The notes under the pieces were generated by a model. That model did no database searches. It worked only from the letters and a program-made list of their open reading frames with translations, and was not told the origin of the DNA. Position numbers and translations under genes: made by a program. From the NCBI GenBank assembly GCA_933228895.1, contig OW121858.1:25877859-25941858 (forward strand): a stretch of 64,000 nt of DNA, read 5' to 3'. This DNA comes from Platycnemis pennipes (Eukaryota; Arthropoda; Insecta; Odonata; Platycnemididae). Of the stretch, positions 1 through 9,650 are shown piece after piece; position 1 is the stretch's first letter; each line of letters opens with the position of its first letter.

Positions 1-2351
1 CACTTTTTTTAATAAGTGCCGTTCCCTGGATTCGAACCTGTGACCTTCACTTCCGCAGCTCGGTGTTTATCCACTCCGCCACTCTCCCCCCACCTCCTTT
101 CCCCTTATTTTCTCTTTTATTCCATTTTCCCTCTTTTTTTATTAAGTGCCTTTCCCTGGATTCGAACCTGGGACCTTCACTTCCGCAGCTCGGTGTTAAT
201 CCACTCCGCCACTCTCCCCCCACCTCATTTCCCCTTATTTTCTCTTTTATTCCATTTTCCCTCTTTTCTTATTAAGTGCCGTTCCCTGGATTCGAACCTG
301 GGACCTTCACTTCCGCAGCTCGGTGTTTATCCACTCCGCCACTCTCCCCCCACCTCCTTTCCCCTTATTTTCTCGTTTATTCCATTTTCCCTCTTTTTTT
401 ATTAAGTGCCGTTCCCTGGATTCGAACCTGGGACCTTCACTTCCGCAGCTCGGTGTTTAACCACTCCGCCACTCTCCCACCACCTACTTTCCCCTTATTT
501 TCTCTTTTATTCCATTTTCCCTCTTTTATTATTAAGTGCCGTTCCCTGGATTCGAACCTGCGACCTTCACTTCCGCAGCTCGGTGTTTATCCACTCCGCC
601 ACTCTCCCACCACCTCCTTTCCCCTTAATTTCTCTTTTATTCCATTTTCCCTCTTTTGATATTAGATGCCTTTCCCTGGATTCGAACCTGGGACCTTCAC
701 TTCAGCAGCTCGGTGTTTTTCCACTCCGCCACTCTCCCACCACCTCCCTTCCCCTTATTTTCACTTTTATTCCATTTTCCCTCTTTTATTATTAAGTGCC
801 GTTCCCTGGATTCGAACCTGGGACCTTCACTTCCGCAGCTCGGTGTTTATCCACTCCGCCACTCTCCCACCACCTCCTTTCCCCTTATTTTCTCTTTTAT
901 TCCATTTTCCCACTTTTTTTAATAAGTGCCGTTCCCTGGATTCGAACCTGGGACCTTCACTTCCGCAGCTCGAAGTTTATCCACTCCGCCACTCTCCCCC
1001 CACCTCCTTTCCCCTTATTTTCTCTTTTATTCCATTTTCCCTCTTTTTTTATTAAGTGCCGTTCCCTGGATTCGAACCTGGGACCTTCACTTCCGCAGCT
1101 CGGTGTTAATCCACTCCGCCACTCTCCCCCCACCTCCTTTCCCCTTATTTTCTCTTTTATTCCATTTTCCCTCTTTTTTTATTAAGTGCCGTTCCCTGGA
1201 TTTGAACCTGGGACCTTCACTTCCGCAGCTCGGTGTTTATCCACCACGCCACTCTCCCCTCACCTCCTTTCCCCTTATTTTCCCTTTTATTCCATTTTCC
1301 CTCTTTTTTTATTAAGTGCAGTTCCCTGGATTCGAACCTGGGACCTTCACTTCCGCAGCTCGGTGTTTATCCACTCCGCCACTCTCCCACCACCTACTTT
1401 CCCCTTATTTTCTTTTTTATTCCATTTTCCCTCTTTTATTATTAAGTGCCGTTCCCTGGATTCGAACCTGCGACCTTCACTTCCGCAGCTCGGTGTTTAT
1501 CCACTCCGCCACTCTCTCCCCACCTCCTTTCCCCTTATTTTCTCTTTTATTCCATTTTCCCTCTTTTATTATTAATGCCGTTCCCTGGATTCGAGCCTGG
1601 GACCTTCACTTCCGCAGCTCGGTGTTTATCCACTCCGCCACTCTCCCCTTACCTCCTTTCCCGTTATTTTCTCGTTTATTCCATTTTCCCTTTTTTTTCT
1701 AAGTGCCGTTCCCTGGATTCGAACCTGGGACCTTCACTTCCGCAGCTCGGTTTTTATCCACTCCGCCACTCTCCCACCACCTCCTTTCCCCTTATTTTCT
1801 CTTTTATTCCATTTTCCCACTTTTTTTAATAAGTGCCGTTCCCTGGATTCGAACCTGGGACCTTCACTTCCGCAGCTCGGTGTTTATCCACTCCGCCACT
1901 CTCCTCCCACCTCCTTTCCCCTTATTTTCTCTTTTATTCCATTTTCCCTCTTTTTTTATTAAGTGCCGTTCCCTGGATTCGAACCTAGGACCTTCACTTC
2001 CGCAGCTCGGTGTTAATCCACTCCGCCACTCTCCCCCCACCTCCTTTCCCCTTATTTTCTCTTTTATTCCATTTTCCCTCTTTTTTTATTAAGTGCCGTT
2101 CCCTGGATTCGAACCTGGGACCTTCACGTCCGCAGATCGGTCTTTATCCACTCCGCCACTCTCCCCCCACCTCCTTTCCCGTTATTTTCTCGTTTATTCC
2201 ATTTTCCATTTTTTTTTATTAAGTATCGTTCCCTGGATTCGAACCTGGGACCTTCACGTCCGCAGATCGGTCTTTATCCACTCCGCCACTCTCCCTCCAC
2301 CTCCTTTCCACTAATATTCTCTTTAATTCCATCTTCCCTCATTTTTTTTAA

Positions 2352-2373
2352 GTGCCGCAGCTGAATTTTTTAA
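2352..2373. repeat. 22-bp remnant of a deleted monomer (16 copies in the window)
   Basis: GTGCCG is joined directly to CAGCTGAATTTTTTAA. In a full unit GTGCCG and CCGCAGCT are about 40 bases apart, so the fusion looks like an internal deletion between two CCG triplets, with further loss of the right part. Copies begin at 2,352, 4,973, 6,941, 8,651, 11,659, 14,537, 17,158, 18,863, 20,570, 23,966 (one base changed), 28,640, 33,964, 58,101, 59,030, 61,388 and 62,317. None occurs between 33,986 and 58,100. It is a good landmark for aligning higher-order copies. Confidence 0.88.
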
Positions 2374-4205
2374 GTGCCGTTCCCTGGATTCGAACCTGGG
2401 ACCTTCACTTCCGCAGCTCAGTGTTTATCCACTCCACCACTCTCCACCCACCTCCTTTCCCCTTATTTTCTCTTTTATTCCATTTTCCCTCTTTTTTTAT
2501 TAAATGCCGTTCCCTGGATTCGAACCTGGGACCTTCACTTCCGCAGCTCGGTGTTTATCCACTCCGCCACTCTCCCACCACCTACTTTCCCCTTATTTTC
2601 TTTTTTATTCCATTTTCCCTCTTTTATTATTAAGTGCCGTTCCCTGGATTCGAACCTGCGACCTTCACTTCCGCAGCTCGGTGTTTATCCACTCCGCCAC
2701 TCTCCCACCACCTCCTTTCCCCTTAATTTCTCTTTAATTCCATTTTCCCTCTTTTGATATTAGATGCCTTTCCCTGGATTCGAACCTGGGACCTTCACTT
2801 CCGCAGCTCGGTGTTTATCCACTCCGCCACTCTCTTACCACCTCCTTTCCCCTTATTTTCACTTTTATTCCATTTTCCCTCTTTTATTATTAAGTGCCGT
2901 TCCCTGGATTCGAACCTGGGACCTTCACTTCCGCAGCTCTGTGTTTTATCCACTCCGCCACTCTCCCTCCACCTCATTTCCCCTTATTTTCTCTTTTATT
3001 CCATTTTCCCTCTTTTTTTATTAAGTGCCGTTCCCTGGATTCGAACCTGGGACCTTCACTTCCGCAGCTCGGTGTTTATCCACTCCGCCACTCTCCCCCC
3101 ACCTCCTTTCCCCTTATTTTCTCGTTTATTCCATTTTCCCTCTTTTTTTATTAAGTGCCGTTCCCTGGATTCAAACCTGGGACCTTCACTTCCGCAGCTC
3201 GGTGTTTATCCACTCCGCCACTCTCTCCCCACCTCCTTTCCCCTTATTTTCTCTTTTATTCCATTTTCCCTTTTTTTTTATTAAGTGCCGTTCCCTGGTT
3301 TCGAACCTGGGACCTTCACTTCCGCAGCTCGGTGTTTATCCACTCCGCCACTCTCCCCCCACCTCCTTACCCCATATTTTTTCTTTTATTCCATTTACCC
3401 TCTTTTATTATTAAGTGCCGTTCCCTGGATTCAAACCTGGGACCTTTACTTCCACAGCTCGGTGTTTATCCATTCTGCCACTCTCCCCCCACCTCCTTTC
3501 CCCTAATTTTCTCTTTTATTCCATTTTCCCTCTTTTTTTATTAAGTGCCGTTCCCTGGATTCAAACATGGGACGTTCACTTCCGCAGCTCAGTGTTTATC
3601 CACTCCGCCACTCTCCCCCCTTCTCCTTTCCTCTTATTTTCCCCTTTATTCCATTTTCCTTCTTTTTTTATTAAGTGCCGTTCCCTGGATTCGAACCTGA
3701 GACCTTCACTTCCGCAGCTCAGTGTTTATCCACTCCGCCATTCTCCCTCCACATCCTATCCCCATATTTACTCTTTTATTCCATTTTCCCTCTTTAATTA
3801 TTAGATTCCGTTCCCTGGATCGAACCTGGGACCTTCACTTCCGCAGCTCGGTGTTTATCCAATCCGCCACTCTCCCCCCACCTCCTTTCCCCTTATTTTC
3901 TCTTTTATTCCATTTTCCCTCTTTTTTTATTAAGTGCCGTTCCCTGGATTCGAACCTGGGACCTTCACTTCCGCAGCTCGGTGTTTTTCCACTCCGCCAC
4001 TCTCCCCCCACCTCCTTTCCCGTTATTTTCTAGTTTATTCCATTTTCCCTTTTTTTTTATTAAGTGCCGTTCCCTGGATTCGATCCTGGGACCTTCACTT
4101 CCGCAGCTCGGTGTTAATCCACTCCGCCACTCTCCCCCCACCTCCTTTCCCCTTATTTTCTCTTTTATTCCATTTTCCCTCTTTTTTTATTAAGTGCCGT
4201 TCCCT

Positions 4206-4216
4206 GGATTCGAACC
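4206..4216 (-). promoter_or_regulatory. Pol III B box (example; one per monomer)
   Basis: The minus strand reads GGTTCGAATCC, a perfect match to the tRNA B-box consensus GGTTCRANYCC bound by TFIIIC. Most monomers keep it. Variants seen: GGCTCGAATCC (many units, e.g. 7,874 and 37,742 regions), GGTTTGAATCC (e.g. units at 3,155 and 3,415), GGTTCTAATCC (unit at 18,088), GGTTCAAATCC (unit at 1,186) and GTTTCGAATCC (degenerate units such as 4,844). Binding or activity is inference. Confidence 0.8.
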
Positions 4217-4248
4217 TGGGACCTTCACTTCCGCAGCTCGGTGTTTAT

Positions 4249-4259
4249 CCACTCCGCCA
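4249..4259 (-). promoter_or_regulatory. Pol III A box (example; one per monomer)
   Basis: The minus strand reads TGGCGGAGTGG, matching the tRNA A-box pattern TRGYNNAGTGG. It lies 32 nt upstream of the B box in transcription sense, the usual distance in an intronless tRNA gene. Common variants are TGGTGGAGTGG (still a match, e.g. near 2,435) and TAGGGAAGTGG (a poor match, in degenerate units such as 4,844-4,972). Function is not shown by the sequence alone. Confidence 0.75.
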
Positions 4260-4323
4260 CTCTCCCCCCACCTCCTTTCCCCTTATTTTCTCTTTTATTC
4301 CATTTTCCCTCTTTTTTTATTAA
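4260..4323. other. Polypurine/polypyrimidine linker (example; one per monomer)
   Basis: This 64-bp stretch has no G on the plus strand and only a few A. It contains a C6 run, a C4 run and a T7 run. On the minus strand it is a purine tract with short G runs (GGGG-AAA-GG-A-GG-T-GGGGGG). It recurs about every 130 bp with variation in run lengths. Such tracts can form triplex, R-loop or G-rich structures in other systems; here that is only a possibility. It also explains the proline, phenylalanine and serine-rich false translations. Confidence 0.85.
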
Positions 4324-4843
4324 GTGCCGTTCCCTGGATTCGAAACTGGGACCTTCACTTCCGCAGCTCGGTGTTTATCCACTCCGCCACTCTCCCCCCA
4401 CCTCCTTTCCCCTTATTTTCTCTTTTATTCCATTTTCCCTCTTTTATTATTAAGTGCCGTTCCCTGGATTCGAACCTAGGACCTTCACTTCCGCAGCTCG
4501 GTGTTAATCCACTCCGCCACTCTCCCCCCACCTCCTTTCCCCTTATTTTCTTTTTTATTCCATTTTCCCTCTTTTTTTATTAAGTGCCGTTCCCTGGATT
4601 TGAACCTGGGACCTTCACGTCCGCAGATCGGTCTTTATCCACTCCGCCACTCTCCCCCCACCTCCTTTCCCCTTATATTCTCTTTTATTCCATTTTCCCT
4701 CTTTTTTTATTAAGTGCCGTTCCCTGGATTCGAACCTGGGACCTTCACGTCCGCAGATCGGTCTTTATCCACTCCGCCACTCTCCCTCCACCTCCTTTCC
4801 CTTAATTTTCTTTTTAATTACATTTTCCCTCTTCTTTTATTAA

Positions 4844-4972
4844 GTGCCGTCACTGGATTCGAAACTGGGACCTTCACTTCCGCAGCTCGGTGTTTATCCA
4901 CTTCCCTACTCTCCCCCCACCTCCTTTCAACTAATATTCCCTTTAATTCCATTTTCCCTCCTTTTTTTTTAT
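4844..4972 (-). repeat. Degenerate monomer next to the 22-bp remnant
   Basis: This unit begins GTGCCGTCACTGG, so it has lost one base of the TTCCC tract and changed another. Its B box reads GTTTCGAATCC and its A box TAGGGAAGTGG on the minus strand, both poor. The linker has ACTAATATTCCC in place of the usual CTTATTTTCTC. Similar units precede most 22-bp remnants (for example near 6,813, 8,523, 17,029, 18,735, 28,510, 33,835, 57,970, 58,905, 61,258 and 62,190). At 2,223-2,351 only its right half is left, fused to another unit type. Confidence 0.8.
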
Positions 4973-5199
4973 GTGCCGCAGCTGAATTTTTTAAGTGCCG
5001 TTCCCTGGATTCGAACCTGGGACCTTCACTTCCGCAGCTCTGTGTATCCACTCCACCACTCTCCCCCCACCTCCTTTCCCCTTATTTTCTCTTTTATTCC
5101 ATTTTCCCTCTTTTTTTATTAAATGCCGTTTCCTGGATTCGAACCTGGGACCTTCACTTCCGCAGCTCGGTGTTTATCCACTCCGCCACTCTCCCCCCA

Positions 5200-6684
5200 C
5201 CTCCTTTCCCCTTATTTTCTCTTTTATTCCATTTTCCCTCTTTTTTTATTAAATGCCGTTCCCTGGATTCGAACCTGGGACCTTCACTTCCGCAGCTCGG
5301 TGTTTATCCACTCCGCCACTCTCCCACCACCTACTTTCCCCTTATTTTCTTTTTTATTCCATTTTCCCTCTTTTATTATTAAGTGCCGTTCCCTGGATTC
5401 GAACCTGCGACCTTCACTTCCGCAGCTCGGTGTTTATCCACTCCGCCACTCTCCCACCACCTCCTTTCCCCTTAATTTCTCTTTAATTCCATTTTCCCTC
5501 TTTTGATATTAGATGCCTTTCCCTGGATTCGAACCTGGGACCTTCATTTCCGCAGCTCGGTGTTTATCCACTCCGCCACTCTTCCACCACCTCCTTTCCC
5601 CTTATTTTCACTTTTATTCCATTTTCCCTCTTTTATTATTAAGTGCCGTTCCCTGGATTCGAACCTGGGACCTTCACTTCCGCAGCTCGGTGTTTATCCA
5701 CTCCGCCACTCTCCCACCACCTTCTTTCCCCTTATTTTCTCTTTTATTCCATTTTCCCACTTTTTTTAATAAGTGCCGTTCCCTGGATTCGAACCTGTGA
5801 CCTTCACTTCCGCAGCTCGGTGTTTATCCACTCCGCCACTCTCCCCCCACCTCCTTTCCCCTTATTTTCTCTTTTATTCCATTTTCCCTCTTTTTTTATT
5901 AAGTGCCTTTCCCTGGATTCGAACCTGGGACCTTCACTTCCGCAGCTCGGTGTTAATCCACTCCGCCACTCTCCCCCCACCTCATTTCCCCTTATTTTCT
6001 CTTTTATTCCATTTTCCCTCTTTTCTTATTAAGTGCCGTTCCCTGGATTCGAACCTGGGACCTTCACTTCCGCAGCTCGGTGTTTATCCACTCCGCCACT
6101 CTCCCCCCACCTCCTTTCCCCTTATTTTCTCGTTTATTCCATTTTCCCTCTTTTTTTATTAAGTGCCGTTCCCTGGATTCGAACCTGGGACCTTCACTTC
6201 CGCAGCTCGGTGTTTAACCACTCCGCCACTCTCCCACCACCTACTTTCCCCTTATTTTCTCTTTTATTCCATTTTCCCTCTTTTATTATTAAGTGCCGTT
6301 CCCTGGATTCGAACCTGCGACCTTCACTTCCGCAGCTCGGTGTTTATCCACTCCGCCACTCTCCCACCACCTCCTTTCCCCTTAATTTCTCTTTTATTCC
6401 ATTTTCCCTCTTTTGATATTAGATGCCTTTCCCTGGATTCGAACCTGGGACCTTCACTTCAGCAGCTCGGTGTTTTTCCACTCCGCCACTCTCCCACCAC
6501 CTCCCTTCCCCTTATTTTCACTTTTATTCCATTTTCCCTCTTTTATTATTAAGTGCCGTTCCCTGGATTCGAACCTGGGACCTTCACTTCCGCAGCTCGG
6601 TGTTTATCCACTCCGCCACTCTCCCACCACCTCCTTTCCCCTTATTTTCTCTTTTATTCCATTTTCCCACTTTTTTTAATAAGT
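5200..6684. repeat. 1.5-kb block shared with 8,750-10,234
   Basis: The block matches 8,750-10,234 at an offset of 3,550. It includes the FISAAR-encoding variant (CTTCATTTCCGC at 5,541) seen also at 9,091. The match ends at 6,685, where GTATCG replaces GTGCCG and the sequence switches to the type with GTCCGCAGATCGG. The part from 5,758 is also a copy of the window start. Confidence 0.8.
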
Positions 6685-9650
6685 ATCGTTCCCTGGATTC
6701 GAACCTGGGACCTTCACGTCCGCAGATCGGTCTTTATCCACTCCGCCACTCTCCCTCCACCTCCTTTCCTCTAATTTTCTTTTTAATTACATTTTCCCTC
6801 TTCTTTCATTAAGTGCCGTCACTGGATTCGAAACTGGGACCTTCACTTCCGCAGCTCGTTGTTAATCCACTTCCCTACTCTCCCCCCACCTCCTTTCCAC
6901 TAATATTCTCTTTAATTCCATTTTCCCTCATTTTTTTTAAGTGCCGCAGCTGAATTTTTTAAGTGCCGTTCCCTGGATTCGAACCTGGGACCTTCACTTC
7001 CGCAGCTCAGTGTTTATCCACTCCACCACTTTCCCCCCACCTCCTTTCCCCTTATTTTCTCTTTTATTCCATTTTCCCTCTTTTTTTATTAAATGCCGTT
7101 CCCTAGATTCGAACCTGGGACCTTCATTTCCGCAGCTCGGTGTTTATCCACTCCGCCACTCTCCCACCACCTACTTTCCCCTTATTTTCTCTTTTATTCC
7201 ATTTTCCCTCTTTTATTATTAAGTGCCCTTCCCTGGATTCGAACCTGCGACCTTCACTTCCGCAGCTCGGTGTTTATCCACTCCGCCACTCTCCCACCAC
7301 CTCCTTTCCCCTTAATTTCTCTTTTATTCCATTTTCCCTCTTTTGATATTAGATGCCTTTCCCTGGATTCGAACCTGGGACCTTCACTTCCGCAGCTCGG
7401 TGTTTATCCACTCCGCCACTATCCCACCACCTCCTTTCCCCTTATTTTCACTTTTATTCCATTTTCCCTCTTTTATTATTAAGTGCCGTTCCCTGGATTC
7501 GAACCTGGGACCTTCACTTCCGCAGCTCGGTGTTTATCCACTCCGCCACTCTCCCACCACCTCCTTTCCCCTTATTTTCTTTTTTATTCCATTTTCCCAC
7601 TTTTTTTCATTAAGTGCCGTTCCCTGGATTCGAACCTGGGACCTTCACTTCCGCAGCTCGGTGTTTATCCAGTCCGCCGCTCACCATCCACCTCCTTTCC
7701 CCTTATTTTCTCTTTTATTCCATTTTCCCTCTTTTTTTATTAAGTGCCGTTCCCTGGATTCGAACCTGGGACCTTCACTTCCGCAGCTCGGTGTTTATCC
7801 ACTCCGCCACTCTCTCCCCACCTCCTTTCCCCTTATTTTCTCTTTTATTCCATTTTCCCTCTTTTATTATTAAGTGCCGTTCCCTGGATTCGAGCCTGGG
7901 ACCTTCACTTCCGCAGCTCGGTGTTTATCCACTCCGCCACTCTCCCCCCACCTCCTTTCCCGTTATTTTCTCGTTTATTCCATTTTCCCTTTTTTTTATT
8001 AAGTGCCGTTCCCTGGATTCGAGCCTGGGACCTTCACTTCCGCAGCTCGGTGTTTATCCACTCCGCCACTCTCCCCCCACCTCCTTTCCCGTTATTTTCT
8101 CGTTTATTCCATTTTCCCTTTTTTTTTATTAAGTGCCGTTCCGTGGATTCGAACCTGGGACCTTCACTTCCGCAGCTCGGTGTTTATCCACTCCGCCACT
8201 CTCCCCCCACCTCTTTTCCCCTTATTTTCTCTTTTATTCCATTTTCCCTCTTTTATTATTAAGTGCCGTTCCCTGGATTCGAGCCTGGGACCTTCACTTC
8301 CGCAGCTCGGTGTTTATCCATTCCGCCACTCTCCCCCCACCTCCTTTCCCGTTATTTTCTCGTTTATTCCATTTTCCATTTTTTTTTATTAAGTATCGTT
8401 CCCTGGATTCGAACCTGGGACCTTCACGTCCGCAGATCGGTCTTTATCCACTCCGCCACTCTCCCTCCACCTCCTTTCCTCTAATTTTCTTTTTAATTAC
8501 ATTTTCCCTCTTCTTCCATTAATTGCCGTCACTGGATTCGAAACTGGGACCTTCACTTCCGCAGCTCGGTGTTTATCCACTTCCCTACTCTCCCCCCACC
8601 TCCTTTCCACTAATATTCTCTTTAATTCCATTTTCCCTCATTTTTTTTAAGTGCCGCAGCTGAATTTTTTAAGTGCCGTTCCCTGGATTCGAACCTGGGA
8701 CCTTCACTTCCGCAGCTCAGTGTTTATCCACTCCACCACTCTCCACCCACCTCCTTTCCCCTTATTTTCTCTTTTATTCCATTTTCCCTCTTTTTTTATT
8801 AAATGCCGTTCCCTGGATTCGAACCTGGGACCTTCACTTCCGCAGCTCGGTGTTTATCCACTCCGCCACTCTCCCACCACCTACTTTCCCCTTATTTTCT
8901 TTTTTATTCCATTTTCCCTCTTTTATTATTAAGTGCCGTTCCCTGGATTCGAACCTGCGACCTTCACTTCCGCAGCTCGGTGTTTATCCACTCCGCCACT
9001 CTCCCACCACCTCCTTTCCCCTTAATTTCTCTTTAATTCCATTTTCCCTCTTTTGATATTAGATGCCTTTCCCTGGATTCGAACCTGGGACCTTCATTTC
9101 CGCAGCTCGGTGTTTATCCACTCCGCCACTCTTCCACCACCTCCTTTCCCCTTATTTTCACTTTTATTCCATTTTCCCTCTTTTATTATTAAGTGCCGTT
9201 CCCTGGATTCGAACCTGGGACCTTCACTTCCGCAGCTCGGTGTTTATCCACTCCGCCACTCTCCCACCACCTTCTTTCCCCTTATTTTCTCTTTTATTCC
9301 ATTTTCCCACTTTTTTTAATAAGTGCCGTTCCCTGGATTCGAACCTGTGACCTTCACTTCCGCAGCTCGGTGTTTATCCACTCCGCCACTCTCCCCCCAC
9401 CTCCTTTCCCCTTATTTTCTCTTTTATTCCATTTTCCCTCTTTTTTTATTAAGTGCCTTTCCCTGGATTCGAACCTGGGACCTTCACTTCCGCAGCTCGG
9501 TGTTAATCCACTCCGCCACTCTCCCCCCACCTCATTTCCCCTTATTTTCTCTTTTATTCCATTTTCCCTCTTTTCTTATTAAGTGCCGTTCCCTGGATTC
9601 GAACCTGGGACCTTCACTTCCGCAGCTCGGTGTTTATCCACTCCGCCACT
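6685..9650. repeat. Higher-order segment Q, copy 1 (~3 kb)
   Basis: This stretch matches 18,607 to about 21,570. The offset drifts from 11,922 to 11,919 through small indels, so it is older or more damaged than segment P. It contains two 22-bp remnants (6,941, 8,651), a pair of adjacent units starting CGAGCC (7,874 and about 8,003), and a unit with CCAGTCCGCCGCTC near 7,670. Confidence 0.78.

Larger units (their letters stand above)
4195..4266 (-). pseudogene. tRNA-like half of the monomer (degenerate, 72 nt)
   Basis: On the minus strand this piece has tRNA size and layout: seven nt, T8-G9, the A box, 32 nt, the B box, and ten more nt. The T arm is partly kept: CCAGG and CCAGG flank the loop TTCGAAT, pairing four of five positions with one A-A mismatch. 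The other stems are lost. The putative acceptor strands GGGAGAG and GAACGGC pair at only one position, the D stem does not close, and 27-31 (CGAGC) does not pair with 39-43 (GTGAA). There is no convincing anticodon loop. It is therefore not a working tRNA gene; it matches what is known of tRNA-derived SINE heads, where promoter boxes outlive the fold. The parent tRNA cannot be named; the GTGG-CNGAGTGG start recalls tRNA-Ser/Leu heads, but the long variable arm is absent. Confidence 0.8.
4194..4323 (-). repeat. Reference monomer (130 bp) of the array
   Basis: This unit is close to the consensus and is used here as the coordinate reference. In plus-strand order it contains the T-arm-like dyad (4202-4220), a spacer, the A-box complement, a C6 run (4263-4268), and a pyrimidine linker ending in a T7 run (4312-4318) and ATTAA. 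By my count it holds 31 purines and 99 pyrimidines on the plus strand, and the last 64 bases (4260-4323) contain no G. Common variants elsewhere include GTTAAT for GTTTAT, CCCACC for CCCCCC, GTTATTTTCTCG for CTTATTTTCTCT, and TTATTATTAA for the T7 run. Confidence 0.93.
1..5195. repeat. Higher-order segment P, copy 1 (5.2 kb)
   Basis: This segment matches 12,186-17,380 with a constant offset of 12,185. I noticed no substitutions within it. Its right limit is clear: base 5,196 is C where 17,381 is A, and the two differ beyond. The left limit is outside the window. It contains two 22-bp remnants (2,352 and 4,973) and three units with a damaged B box (3,155, 3,415, 3,545). The first part also matches 5,758 onward and 9,308 onward. 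Confidence 0.88.

Noticed and set aside
2795..2977. Minus-strand open frames of 60 and 77 codons (also 4,818-5,051, 14,980-15,162, 17,003-17,236, 24,408-24,590, 29,083-29,265)
   Set aside because: They arise where a one- or two-base indel opens the frame across two monomers, and they recur only because the segment was duplicated. No coding evidence.
4202..4220. Palindromic operator-like site (TCCC-T-GG ... CC-T-GGGA)
   Set aside because: This dyad is the antisense of the tRNA T arm, which explains its symmetry without a separate regulatory role.
4223..4243. Hairpin in the middle of the tRNA-like half (CACCG and CGG-AA-GTG on the minus strand)
   Set aside because: It is short, has a bulge, and is explained by chance or by decayed tRNA stems; no support for a specific function.
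4195..4266. A functional tRNA gene in each monomer
   Set aside because: Acceptor, D and anticodon stems do not pair, and no anticodon loop is recognisable. Only the T arm and the promoter boxes resemble a tRNA.
4263..4300. G-quadruplex in the linker (minus strand)
   Set aside because: G runs are uneven, several are only two bases long, and run lengths vary between units, so a stable quadruplex is not supported from sequence alone.
4312..4318. T7 run as a Pol III terminator
   Set aside because: It lies on the strand opposite to the A and B boxes, so it could not end transcripts started from them.
4714..5382. 222-codon open frame, and longer ones such as 19,665-20,441 (258 codons)
   Set aside because: They are the same three frame readings of the monomer, lengthened where a local indel removes the usual stop. 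Composition follows the repeat, and there is no independent start context or domain.
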